IMG/VR virus record: IMGVR_UViG_3300024308_000302 | Span: 62,001-126,000 of that record | Source: a virus | Length of the DNA stretch: 64,000 nucleotides | Reading direction: 5' to 3' (one strand) | In this document: piece by piece, positions 50,203-58,238 of the stretch | How positions within the stretch are numbered: position 1 is the stretch's first letter | Layout of the letters: each line of letters opens with the position of its first letter | Program-made: the position numbers and the translations under genes | The notes under the pieces: model-generated | What the model saw: only the letters and a program-made list of their open reading frames with translations | Told to the model about the DNA's origin: nothing | Databases searched by the model: none

Positions 50203-51260
50203 ATTCCTTCCGCAAGACGGCCATGCCCGACCGCAAGAATGTTAATGGCTGCGTTTACATCTCGTTGATGTATGCCACCGCATACATCACATTTCCATTC
50301 TCTTATTCGCAGCCCATCTAATCCTTTCGGCCCAGTTAAAGACTTACAAAGATGACAGGTGCGGGTTGTGTCTCTTTCGTCAACATTATTATCTAGTAGT
50401 ATGCCTGCGTTATCGCATTTATTTTTCAGCATACTTCTAATCAGGCCAAAGCCTGCATCTAATGTTGACTTTCCTCTTTTTGCTTTGAGCATTTTCTTAA
50501 TGCTCAAATCTCCAACATAAATCTCACTAAAATTTTTGACTAAATTTGTAGTGAATTTATGTAGAGAGTCTTTTCTAATATTAGCAATTTTAGCATGAAT
50601 ATTACGAACTCTTTTTTTATTATTAGCTCTTTGTTGAACTTTTAATTGTTTTTCATATTGTCTATAAACTTGATTATATTTAGTTTCACTTCCATCACTA
50701 GCCGTAGCAGAAGCTTTGAACCCAAGATCAACACCAACAGCCCCTTGACCAGACGACAATACTCTTGGTACTTCAACAACAACATTGAAGTACCAACGAC
50801 CACGAGCATCTTCATTAAAAGAAGCATTTTTAAATTCGTATTTTGACAGTTCATAACTGTCAAATACTGAATAATATTGCTTATTGAAATAAACTTGACC
50901 ATTCACCCAAGAAGCTGCTTTTGAGTTTATTGGAATCCAACCAAGACTTCTTCTTGATCCAAATGTTTTTCGCCATTTGAGTTTTTGTTTTTTAAACTGT
51001 TTTCTTCGAGTAGCATATTCTTTACAAATGGATTGAATGGTTTGACTATGCAAACCAAGTTCTTTAGCAGAACCATTGGTATATTTTTGCAGATCATAAT
51101 TTGAAAGAAACTTTTTATGTTCAACTATGTTTCTATGACTTAATTCATTAAGATAATTCCAAACAAAATTAACGTTCTTAGCCATCTGGCAAAGAACGTT
51201 TTTATGTTTATCTTTAACTCTAACTTTTAGAGTTTTTGTTGTATATTCGGAATTATTCAT
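50190..51260 (-). CDS. tnpB: TnpB (IS605 OrfB) RNA-guided nuclease
   Basis: 356 aa. RuvC-I VDLGFKASATASDG carries the first catalytic Asp; RuvC-II region reads IYVGDLSIKKM where many TnpBs have a catalytic Glu before DL (here Gly); zinc finger CHLC...CDVC; RuvC-III HQRDVNAAINIL with the last Asp. TnpB cuts DNA near its own IS ends using an RNA made from the right end. Own promoter TTGACT-17-TATAAT at 51268-51296. Gly in place of Glu may lower activity; shifted catalytic residues are also possible. Confidence 0.85.
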   Translation of the reverse strand: MNNSEYTTKTLKVRVKDKHKNVLCQMAKNVNFVWNYLNELSHRNIVEHKKFLSNYDLQKYTNGSAKELGLHSQTIQSICKEYATRRKQFKKQKLKWRKTFGSRRSLGWIPINSKAASWVNGQVYFNKQYYSVFDSYELSKYEFKNASFNEDARGRWYFNVVVEVPRVLSSGQGAVGVDLGFKASATASDGSETKYNQVYRQYEKQLKVQQRANNKKRVRNIHAKIANIRKDSLHKFTTNLVKNFSEIYVGDLSIKKMLKAKRGKSTLDAGFGLIRSMLKNKCDNAGILLDNNVDERDTTRTCHLCKSLTGPKGLDGLRIREWKCDVCGGIHQRDVNAAINILAVGHGRLAEGISLL

Positions 51261-51267
51261 AGGTGAA

Positions 51268-51296
51268 ATTATAGATTAAAATAAGAAAAAAGTCAA
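51268..51296 (-). promoter_or_regulatory. tnpB promoter
   Basis: -35 TTGACT, 17-nt spacer, -10 TATAAT. Confidence 0.7.
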
Positions 51297-51484
51297 TAGT
51301 TATAAAAATTCATCCCCATAGATAAATCAAGGGGCTTTCTTTTTACAAAAGCTTTGGTAAAAGCTTCACGGGTGTGGGATTTTGCCTGTTCTCTATTCGC
51401 ATTATTGCAACGAGCAGTAGAAAACATCTGGAAAAACGTGGTTTTATGCTCAACTGGCATATCATTAAGCGTTACAAGTGTCAT
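51293..51484 (-). pseudogene. 5' remnant of the IS-disrupted gene
   Basis: Frame begins MTLVTLNDMPVEHKTT with AGGAAT upstream, and runs to RKPLDLSMGMNFYNY. From about residue 48 the sequence lies in the IS left end (LDLSMG spans the palindrome), so the original C-terminus is replaced. Likely the same gene as the remnant at 49900-50165. The 63-aa product may still be made. Confidence 0.55.
51314..51334 (-). repeat. IS605-type left-end palindrome
   Basis: Minus-strand hairpin CCCCTTGA-TTTA-TCTATGGGG with one unpaired T, 50-75 nt upstream of tnpB. Confidence 0.6.
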
Positions 51485-51590
51485 TGCTCAATTCCTTGAA
51501 TGATGTCTAATACAGCCATTATAACCAATTAAACACCATAAAAGCAATCAAAAATAAGTTTTGTAATAATAAATTAACTCAACTGAAACT

Positions 51591-52088
51591 TTAAACTACT
51601 GTATTTGCAAAATTTTCTTCGCAAATTGTGTTCTCATAAATAAGATGTTTCCATTCAGTAGTAAACAAAGGATCAATTGCAAATTTTTTGAATACAACGG
51701 GTACACCAATATGATCGTAAGCTTCCTCAATCATACCTCTATTATATTCACTTTTGCCTATTTTAAGAGCGACTTCAATTGCCTTTTCTTGTGTTACGTA
51801 AAGCATTGATTGAGCAGCAGCACACTTATTTTTTTCATCAATATATGGGATGTTCAAATAAGCAACTTCATAGCCTTCATCTGGAATGATTTTGTCTTGA
51901 ATTAGTTTAGTGCGATCAATAGTTACAACACCAAAAGTATCAGCAACTGTAACTGGGCTTCTTCGTGGAGCAGTAATGTTAGCTTGAACTACATCAAGAT
52001 TATCATACAAACCTTTCTGAAGAAGCAATGGTCGGCTCGCACCTGTGCTATGTGGATGACGAAGATTGACATATTTAATAAGCAGCAT
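51591..52088 (-). CDS. Hypothetical protein, 165 aa
   Basis: Start MLLIKYVNLRHPHS set by GGAG. Soluble alpha/beta; no motif recognised. It lies between the IS element and the RNA cluster. Confidence 0.75.
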   Translation of the reverse strand: MLLIKYVNLRHPHSTGASRPLLLQKGLYDNLDVVQANITAPRRSPVTVADTFGVVTIDRTKLIQDKIIPDEGYEVAYLNIPYIDEKNKCAAAQSMLYVTQEKAIEVALKIGKSEYNRGMIEEAYDHIGVPVVFKKFAIDPLFTTEWKHLIYENTICEENFANTVV

Positions 52089-52157
52089 AATAAACTCCAA
52101 ATAAATTAGCCTTCAAATTGAATGGATTATAACATAAAAAAGAAAAATTGACAACAA

Positions 52158-52415
52158 AAAAGCCTACTAGATCACTCTAATAGGCTTCTTTGTAAAGGCT
52201 TTCCACCTTATACGGAAGGTTTGGTGCGTATATGCCCACACAGGTCACGAACTGTTGCCAGTCTGGTAGCCACTTCACTATTGAACCAATGTCTTAACCA
52301 TAAAGGGATACGGGCACTGATTCTCAATATGTCACAGTTAGAACTATACTGCAGCACCTTTGTTTCAAGTTCATATAGGCCATCGAGACAGCCATTCACA
52401 AAGGTTAATACAAAT
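52158..52415 (-). ncRNA. 3' segment of RNA cluster, structured
   Basis: Region from the end of the Leu/Ser-like tRNA element to the terminator. Perfect stem CCTTTGT/ACAAAGG, ACTG-GCAA-CAGT (GNRA loop), and CAGT/ACTG. An uninterrupted frame runs through it (about 70 codons) but has no start with a ribosome site; I favour RNA. Part of the long transcript from 53108. Confidence 0.45.
52159..52186 (-). terminator. Terminator of RNA cluster
   Basis: AAGCCTA/TAGGCTT hairpin followed by six T on the minus strand. Confidence 0.8.
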
Positions 52416-52510
52416 TGGCAGGCTGGTCTGGCCTCGAACCAGAAACTTCCACTCACTCGTGGTGTTTTACCAGAGATCCTATGGCGGATCTATTTTAAAC
52501 TACTCAACCT
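52416..52510 (-). tRNA. tRNA-like element with long variable arm, aberrant middle
   Basis: T-arm TCTGG-TTCGAGG-CCAGA and acceptor AGGTTGA/CCAGCCT (6 of 7 pairs) with encoded CCA are good. The D-arm region has only 12 nt and the apparent anticodon hairpin AGATCC/GGATCT has loop GCCATA with no U33. A CCAC/GTGG hairpin fits a class II variable arm. Not a canonical tRNA. Confidence 0.4.
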
Positions 52511-52545
52511 ATTAAATCATAAGACCTACACTATCAAGCAAAAAC

Positions 52546-52651
52546 TGGTGGAAGCGGAAGGATTCGAACCTCCGTGCGGCAAGGTATAGGTTGGTAACAC
52601 CACCCCTCCGCTTAGTTACCTCAGAGTTAAGCCAGACTACTCTACACTTCC
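52546..52651 (-). tRNA. tRNA-Ser-like element, 106 nt, irregular anticodon arm
   Basis: Acceptor GGAAGTG/CGCTTCC, D-stem GAGT/ACTC, T-arm GGAGG-TTCGAAT-CCTTC and CCA are sound and resemble tRNA-Ser ends. Between D-stem and T-arm lie 50 nt; the best anticodon stem GGTAAC/GTTACC encloses 16 nt rather than seven, and a GCGG/CCGC hairpin competes. So either an insertion-bearing tRNA or a tRNA-derived decoy. Confidence 0.45.
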
Positions 52652-52679
52652 ATAATTTGTACAGGGCTGGTGGTTAAGC

Positions 52680-52780
52680 TTGGTTTACCTGTGTGACCAA
52701 TTTGAATGGAAGTGTTCCAATTACACTTGCATTCACCACTACTGATCTGGCATAAGCCATTTCTATAAGCAAATATGCAT
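52680..52780 (-). ncRNA. Hairpins in RNA cluster, remnant tRNA-like
   Basis: AAGTGT-AATTGGA-ACACTT gives an anticodon-like 7-nt loop, followed by a short CCA-TTCAAAT-TGG loop like a degenerate T-arm. No acceptor stem found. Too weak to call a tRNA. Confidence 0.3.
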
Positions 52781-52791
52781 ATCTGCTAAAC

Positions 52792-52869
52792 TGGTTGCGG
52801 GAGCAGGATTTGAACCTGCGATCTCCAGCCAATGAAGCTGGTGAGTTAACCGGACTACTCCATCCCGCG
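52792..52869 (-). tRNA. tRNA-Met (CAT), initiator-type features
   Basis: 78 nt with encoded CCA and full cloverleaf: acceptor CGCGGGA/TCCCGCA with an unpaired C1-A72, D-stem GAGT/ACTC (A11-U24), anticodon stem CCAGC/GCTGG with loop TTCATTG (CAT), T-arm GCAGG-TTCAAAT-CCTGC. C1-A72 mismatch and A11-U24 are hallmarks of bacterial initiator tRNA; the three G-C pairs of the anticodon stem are not conserved. The strongest tRNA of the window. Confidence 0.85.
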
Positions 52870-52884
52870 TCAAATTTGTTCGCA

Positions 52885-52927
52885 GCACTAAGCCACTTGA
52901 CCTTCGCCCCTAACCTACGCTTGGCCC
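52885..52927 (-). ncRNA. Repeated RNA motif, copy b
   Basis: CCAAGCGT...GGGGCG...GGTCA...GTGGC, closely like the element at 53027-53066; sits just 5' of the initiator-type tRNA. Confidence 0.4.
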
Positions 52928-52962
52928 GGATGAACCTGATGTTCATCTCCCGTATAAAAAAG

Positions 52963-52985
52963 AGCCGGTTCACCCAACCGTTTTA
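52963..52985. terminator. Bidirectional terminator-like hairpin inside cluster
   Basis: CGGTT-GGGTG-AACCG with T-rich flanks on both sides; minus-strand flank GCTCTTTTTT. May separate two parts of the RNA cluster or be a read-through attenuator. Confidence 0.6.
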
Positions 52986-53026
52986 TTTAGACATGTTACT
53001 TATCATCTAAATCTCTTGAAAACCTT

Positions 53027-53066
53027 GTGCCACTGGCACTGACCAACGCCCCGTCCACGCTTGGTC
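53027..53066 (-). ncRNA. Repeated RNA motif, copy a
   Basis: GACCAA/TTGGTC stem, then GTGCC-AGT-GGCAC hairpin; preceded by GTAGAG/CTCTAC. Shared with copy b: CCAAGCGT, GGGGCG, GGTCA, GTGGC. Confidence 0.4.
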
Positions 53067-53114
53067 TATTGTAGAGCCTTTATTTCTCTACCCCTTGTTC
53101 GTTTCAATGAGATA

Positions 53115-53143
53115 AGTATAGCAAAATCCAATCTTCATGTCAA
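53115..53143 (-). promoter_or_regulatory. Strong promoter of RNA cluster
   Basis: -35 TTGACA, 17-nt spacer, -10 TATACT preceded by TTTTGC. Confidence 0.8.
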
Positions 53144-53197
53144 AGCTTTTTGCAGAGTTTTTCCAATAATTTTTCAGATCAAGATCATCACTGCACG

Positions 53198-54352
53198 TTA
53201 TCGATAATGATCTAGAACATCGATTAACAAACTGAAATCACCCCTCAGATTCCCTGAATGGTCAGAATGAAGGTTGAACCCACGAAGTGAATCATAGACC
53301 AGACCATCATCATCATTAAAGTTATCTAAATGATATTGAGACGATTTTACATAACCATAATGTTCTATCATAACTGGATAGCTTTTAGGACCATAATCAC
53401 GACCAATATAGTATTGAACCATTTCCAAATAATTAACGCAGGAATCAATCATTTCTGAATAGTAGAAATCATCTGGCGATGCCTTTACTTCATGGGCTGC
53501 TGTCCAAACTTTATAACGACCAGTAGATTTTTCAAAAACATAAGCATAAAGTGTATTTTGGCTCCTTTGAGACATTAACAAATGGGTTTCTGTTTCAGTC
53601 AAAAACGCATAGTTGTCCATGTCATTAAAAGCAAACTGTTTAACAGATGTTGCTTTTTTCTTTTTAAGCAGTTTTTTCCATCCATTAAACATAGTTTCCA
53701 GATCTTTTTGAGATCCATCAACCATTTGAAAACTTTCAACTTTATTTCTTTCAATGAATTCAAGTTGTTCAGCCGTGAACGCTTCTGGAAAATGATTGCA
53801 CAGTTCAATAAAATCTTTTGAAATGTAGGCAACAGGATATGCGTTGCTAAGACGAACAATGCAATATTCTGAAAATTCATTGCTGCTATATCGATCTTTG
53901 TTTTTAAATTGCATAAAGTCTTGTGCAGGATACAGACTGGTCAGTTTAATAAACTTTTCATGGATAACTTCAACATCATGCACAATTGGTTCTTTAAATT
54001 TATCAGGTAATGCAGAGAAATCAGGAGCTTTATATTTCGAATAAACTGTATACTGATCATATTTTTGTTTAACATGGTAACGAAAACCATCAAGATGAAA
54101 AACAATAGAATTATGAACATTATTAACATTGTTCAAACTTTGGAGTGTAATCTGCTCCATCAAGTCCAATTGCTCTGGAGTAGCAGTTTTATCAAGAATG
54201 GCTCGCATAAGCTCCATCGTCATTTCAACACGGTGAGCACGCAAGTGATGTTCTTTACTTTCAATCAGGCTTTGATCAAAACGGTCTGAAAAAAGATAAT
54301 CAGTGAGTGTATTTACAATAGAAACAACTTCTTGGTTTGAATTGTTGCTCAT
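53198..54352 (-). CDS. Hypothetical protein, 384 aa
   Basis: Large soluble protein; its ATG overlaps the preceding gene's TAA by one nt. N-terminal helices to about residue 80, then a beta-rich region; several Tyr-rich blocks (QYHLDNFNDDDGLVYD). No family recognised. Confidence 0.75.
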   Translation of the reverse strand: MSNNSNQEVVSIVNTLTDYLFSDRFDQSLIESKEHHLRAHRVEMTMELMRAILDKTATPEQLDLMEQITLQSLNNVNNVHNSIVFHLDGFRYHVKQKYDQYTVYSKYKAPDFSALPDKFKEPIVHDVEVIHEKFIKLTSLYPAQDFMQFKNKDRYSSNEFSEYCIVRLSNAYPVAYISKDFIELCNHFPEAFTAEQLEFIERNKVESFQMVDGSQKDLETMFNGWKKLLKKKKATSVKQFAFNDMDNYAFLTETETHLLMSQRSQNTLYAYVFEKSTGRYKVWTAAHEVKASPDDFYYSEMIDSCVNYLEMVQYYIGRDYGPKSYPVMIEHYGYVKSSQYHLDNFNDDDGLVYDSLRGFNLHSDHSGNLRGDFSLLIDVLDHYR

Positions 54353-54657
54353 TACAGATTACCTTTTTCTTGTTCATATTTCGCTTTCATTTTGTCATGA
54401 TAAGCATCACGCTTTGCATCAAACTCAACAAGATCGCTTTCAGAAAGATTACCTTTTTCGTCTTCACGATCAATAAAATGTTCAACAGCCTCGTCAGGAT
54501 ACCAACCACTTGGCACAAGACCACTCAAAATACCAAATTCGATTGCCAAATCAAAAGCAATATTTTCTTTGGTTTCATTTTTAGCACATACTTCTGGAAT
54601 TAGACTAACAACGTGTGCAATCCATTCGTCACGCTTCATAATATATTGAATAGTCAT
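54352..54657 (-). CDS. Hypothetical protein, 101 aa
   Basis: First gene of a pair with the 384-aa protein, overlapping by 1 nt. Acidic helical protein with EKGNLSESD and basic C-terminus. Unknown. Confidence 0.75.
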   Translation of the reverse strand: MTIQYIMKRDEWIAHVVSLIPEVCAKNETKENIAFDLAIEFGILSGLVPSGWYPDEAVEHFIDREDEKGNLSESDLVEFDAKRDAYHDKMKAKYEQEKGNL

Positions 54658-54731
54658 CGTTTAGGCTCCTTAATAATTTTGTCTAATTTCATAGGTGAAT
54701 CATAGCAAAAATAGTTTAAAATGTAAACAAA

Positions 54732-54752
54732 AAACCATGCCGAAGCATGGTT
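54732..54752 (-). terminator. Rho-independent terminator
   Basis: ACCATGC-TTCG-GCATGGT plus T-run; the identical hairpin recurs at 63949-63968. Confidence 0.85.
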
Positions 54753-54794
54753 CAATATTGGTATAAATGATTGAAGTTGCAACTATGGTTAGTA

Positions 54795-54905
54795 TCAGGA
54801 AGCACCACAATATTCACAAGGTGCATAACGAGTTGTTTTTCCACATGAAAGACATTGAAAACCAATCAATTGACAATTATTGCGTTTATATTGGATAATT
54901 TTCAT
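54795..54905 (-). CDS. Zinc-ribbon peptide, 36 aa
   Basis: ORF MKIIQYKRNNCQLIG... with GGAG upstream; Cys pairs CLSC and CEYC make a small zinc ribbon. Below common ORF length limits but well supported. Unknown. Confidence 0.65.
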   Translation of the reverse strand: MKIIQYKRNNCQLIGFQCLSCGKTTRYAPCEYCGAS

Positions 54906-54964
54906 AAAAATCTCCTAATTATATATTAACCAACACGGTTAGGTACAGTGAAAAACCTTATTAA

Positions 54965-54994
54965 TTTTGATGATATACTTATATCAAAATATCA
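54965..54994. repeat. Inverted repeat near promoter
   Basis: GATGATAT...ATATCATC, two 8-nt arms about 12 nt apart, upstream of the zinc-ribbon gene. Could be an operator. Confidence 0.4.
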
Positions 54995-55013
54995 TCATTG
55001 TATCAAAGACTTT

Positions 55014-55451
55014 TTAAAGAAAATCTGCCAACATTTTGATGGCTGCATTTCCACGAACAAAAGTTTGCTCAACACGACCATCAGTATATTGCGTAATGAT
55101 AGTGATTTCTGGCTGAGTTTTTGAGCGTACAAAGACAGCAAAAGAGTCATCAAAACATAATGATTCATTCACTACCATACCAATCGTTACATAAAAATTC
55201 TGACCTGTAATATAGCTATTCACCAAGTTTGCAAACTCTTTAGTGACATATTCGGGAGTTTTATCAGAAAACCAAGCATTTGGATAACCACTGAGTGTTT
55301 CTTCATCATCATCAATAACAACATCAGCACTAGTACATTTTAGTTGCTTAAGGGTGATTTCAGACATTCCAATAGAAATAGTTGAAGTTGGGTAATAACT
55401 CATAAAATAAAAGCCATCGTCTTGCGGAATTTTTTCTTTCAAAATAAGCAT
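55014..55451 (-). CDS. Hypothetical protein, 145 aa
   Basis: Soluble, beta-rich; no motif recognised. Confidence 0.75.
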   Translation of the reverse strand: MLILKEKIPQDDGFYFMSYYPTSTISIGMSEITLKQLKCTSADVVIDDDEETLSGYPNAWFSDKTPEYVTKEFANLVNSYITGQNFYVTIGMVVNESLCFDDSFAVFVRSKTQPEITIITQYTDGRVEQTFVRGNAAIKMLADFL

Positions 55452-55524
55452 TAATTTTCTCCAAAACGTTGTCTATTGATTAGGGCTATAATACTAAAAA
55501 GCATACATTACGTCAAAGATTTTC

Positions 55525-56478
55525 TCAAATGATTTTGAATTTTTTTACACCACCAAGAGAAAAATGAGCTATTTTGAAGTCCACCAACCTATACAGCAAG
55601 TCCAAAGTATAAGCAGAATCGTTGCCAGCATTATGAAGATAGCTTGAAAAATGGTTGACTTTAAGAGCTTTCAAAGCATCTTTAAGCGAAATATAATGAT
55701 TTTTGGCTGATTTTGCTGCAATGGATTCACATTCATTATAAATAACAGAAGATGTATCAATACATTTAATATGTTCAATTTGAGTCATATCAAAATTACA
55801 ATGACGCAAAATTTTGAATTCAATAGGTAATGCGTGACCAATAATAAAATCAACATCTTTTAGATGCTCAATGAGGATTGGGGCAAAATCATCATGAGTT
55901 ACGAGCACAGATGTGCCAAATTTGAAAGTGTCCATTCGTTTTTTAGTTGTTGTATAGTGAAAATGATTAACAACGCCATCAAAAGAAATAGTGACGCCCA
56001 TTTCAAAGATTTCTATTTTTTTTGATGAATCACGATATTCAAAATCAAGGGAAAGAATCTTTTTTCCTTCCAAGCTAATAGGAAGGGGAGATTCAAATTT
56101 TTCTGCAAATGCAGCTTTCTTTTCTTTGCGAACAGCAATACGTTTTTGTTCAATATCATTGAAAATAAGTTTGAATTCTTCATGGGAAGAAACATCAAAA
56201 AATTCAAGTTTTTCTTTTGAAAATTTTGCATACTTTTTGAATGCTGTAACTTTAAGTTCCAAAGAAAATAAACTATTTACATAATCAATAATTGGAATCA
56301 AAGAATTTTTTCCAATATGAATTTTATCTTCAAATATACAGAAAGAAGAAACAAGACCTTTATCAAAAAGATCTTGTTCATTGAAAACAGATTTAAATTG
56401 TGAAGCCAAATCACGATTTTCAATAAAAATAGATTGATTTAAAAAAGTAGATTTGAGAACTGCAAAGTTATAAATCAT
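55525..56478 (-). CDS. DEDDh 3'-5' exonuclease-like protein, 317 aa
   Basis: Start MIYNFAVLKS set by ATG near the core. Exo I D145-F-E147 (LDFEYRD), Exo II around IIGHALPIEFK, Exo III HNAGNDSAYTLDLL with H and D. N-terminal 130 residues have no recognised fold. The HNAGNDSAYTL ending resembles Gfd2/YDR514C-type exonucleases. DNA or RNA trimming; substrate unknown. Paralogue at 56994-58061. Confidence 0.75.
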   Translation of the reverse strand: MIYNFAVLKSTFLNQSIFIENRDLASQFKSVFNEQDLFDKGLVSSFCIFEDKIHIGKNSLIPIIDYVNSLFSLELKVTAFKKYAKFSKEKLEFFDVSSHEEFKLIFNDIEQKRIAVRKEKKAAFAEKFESPLPISLEGKKILSLDFEYRDSSKKIEIFEMGVTISFDGVVNHFHYTTTKKRMDTFKFGTSVLVTHDDFAPILIEHLKDVDFIIGHALPIEFKILRHCNFDMTQIEHIKCIDTSSVIYNECESIAAKSAKNHYISLKDALKALKVNHFSSYLHNAGNDSAYTLDLLYRLVDFKIAHFSLGGVKKFKII

Positions 56479-56596
56479 GGTTAATCCTATTTTCATTAAT
56501 CAAAGGAATTTAAATAATTAATGCATTATAGCATAGGCTGGAGAAAAAGACCAACAAAAAAGGGCCGACTGGCCCTCTCTGAAACTTTTTTGATGT

Positions 56597-56986
56597 TTAA
56601 ATAGTCATCATGGATCTTAAAATCAAATGATCTTTAATGGACACATCTTCGTTGATAGTATCTCTCATTCTGATAATGTTCTCAATCATAGACTTGATTA
56701 CCATTTTATTTAAAATCATATCTGGAGACAAGAGTAAATTTTCTATAGTTGTACCAGCATAGGAAAACAAAAAATATTTATTTTTTATAACTATATCTAT
56801 ATCAAGCGATCTTTCTTGAAAGTGATAACGAAGAGAAAATGGACTATAGCCTATATATAAATTTTCTAACTCTAAACATGAAATTCCATTTGGATTTGAA
56901 TTATTTATAAATTTATCATATAAATCATCAAAGCCGATAAGTTCGACTGCAAATTTAAAAGATAATGATTCGATATCGTGTTCCAT
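56597..56986 (-). CDS. Hypothetical protein, 129 aa
   Basis: Helical, Ile/Asn-rich. Starts 8 nt after the stop of the second exonuclease-like gene, so probably cotranscribed with it. Unknown. Confidence 0.7.
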   Translation of the reverse strand: MEHDIESLSFKFAVELIGFDDLYDKFINNSNPNGISCLELENLYIGYSPFSLRYHFQERSLDIDIVIKNKYFLFSYAGTTIENLLLSPDMILNKMVIKSMIENIIRMRDTINEDVSIKDHLILRSMMTI

Positions 56987-56993
56987 AAAAACC

Positions 56994-58061
56994 TCAGAAT
57001 GAATAAATATTCATTTTAGGAAGTTCCCAAAGATAAGGTGCAATTTTAATACGTTTCTTTTGAATATTATAAGGATGCTCAATAAATTCAACCATTTGAA
57101 GAACAGCCATCAAAGTATAAGCCGCATCATTACCAGCATTATGCAAAATCAAAGAGTTATGTTCAATTTTCAAAATATGAAGCATATTTGACAAAGAAAC
57201 AGATTTATTTTTCATGTTTTCAAAGTAAAAATTGAAACGAGATTTCATTAGACCTTGAGAATCAATTACTTTCAGGTTATCAATAGACAGAATATCAATA
57301 CCATGATGTTTGAGAACAATATGTTCACTTGAAACAGAATGGCCAATAAGGTAATCAACATTAAGCAAGCGATCTTTAACAATAATCAACAATTCTTGAA
57401 CTGTAACAAATTGACTGTTACCAAACAGAAACTTATTACTTACATCTTTAGGATAGTGGTTCTCACCAATAGTGTCATTAACAATATAATGCTCATAGCT
57501 AATGACACCATCCTTAAAAATAGCCATACCACATTCCAAAATCGTCCAGTCTTTATTGGAATCAAACTCAAAATCAATAGCCATGATACGATTTGACTTG
57601 AAATTGGCAGATAACTGACTATTGAGTTTTTCTGTAATTTGAATTTTTTCTATACTTTCGGCTTTCTTTTCTTCTTTAATAGCAGCCCGAACAGCATCTT
57701 TACTTTCTTTATGCTCACCATTCATATTGAAACGAATTTGCTCAACAGCATCTTCAAATGTCAAGTAATCAGAAACTGTAAATGCAATTTCAGCTTTAGT
57801 TGATTGCGGGTCTTGAATATCAAATCCAAATTGATTTTTAATAGCATTCATGATTTTTGCAAGTTGCATTTCATCAAAAAGAATTGTTGAGCTTTTAGAA
57901 ACATAAAGTTCATCAACAAAATCTTTTTTTGCAACTTTAGAAAGCTTATAATTTTCCATGAAATCTGCAAAGACAATTTTTCTTTCTTTTTTAGTCTTAA
58001 ATTGATCAATCAAGCTTTCTTTGAAAGCTACTTGAACAGAGTTCCAGAAATAAAGGTTCAT
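56994..58061 (-). CDS. DEDDh exonuclease-like protein, 355 aa (paralogue)
   Basis: Exo I IDFEFDS, Exo II IGHSVSSEHI, Exo III HNAGNDAAYTL; same order and ending as the 317-aa gene, so a paralogue from duplication. An N-terminal domain of about 160 residues is separate. Unknown substrate. Confidence 0.75.
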   Translation of the reverse strand: MNLYFWNSVQVAFKESLIDQFKTKKERKIVFADFMENYKLSKVAKKDFVDELYVSKSSTILFDEMQLAKIMNAIKNQFGFDIQDPQSTKAEIAFTVSDYLTFEDAVEQIRFNMNGEHKESKDAVRAAIKEEKKAESIEKIQITEKLNSQLSANFKSNRIMAIDFEFDSNKDWTILECGMAIFKDGVISYEHYIVNDTIGENHYPKDVSNKFLFGNSQFVTVQELLIIVKDRLLNVDYLIGHSVSSEHIVLKHHGIDILSIDNLKVIDSQGLMKSRFNFYFENMKNKSVSLSNMLHILKIEHNSLILHNAGNDAAYTLMAVLQMVEFIEHPYNIQKKRIKIAPYLWELPKMNIYSF

Positions 58062-58238
58062 TTTTGTGATTCCTTGAAAAGATATGGCTATTATACCAAA
58101 AAAAGGGCTTCATGAAAAGAAAAAAATAGAGAAACATGTAAAATATTAAACAAATAATTATAAATGAAATAAATTTCCCTATATGATTATTGATTTTACT
58201 TATAAAATAAATATAATTTAAATAAAAAAGGAGGTTTT

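Larger units (their letters stand above)
50165..51345 (-). mobile_element. IS200/IS605-family element carrying only tnpB
   Basis: Contains tnpB plus end hairpins with an unpaired T: left-end type at 51314-51334 (CCCC...TCTATGGGG) and right-end type at 50182-50202 (CTCC...GCTATGGGG), both typical of IS605 family subterminal palindromes. No tnpA transposase is present, so it is non-autonomous for transposition. It inserted into a phage gene. Exact ends not defined. Confidence 0.7.

Noticed and set aside
52208-52456. 82-aa minus-strand ORF (MSGSFWFEARPACQ...)
   Set aside because: Its start is the T-arm and CCA of a tRNA-like element (WFEARPACQ is that sequence translated) and no ribosome site exists; treated as RNA.
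52674-52973. 99-aa minus-strand ORF
   Set aside because: Runs straight through the initiator-type tRNA-Met and hairpins; a shadow of RNA genes.
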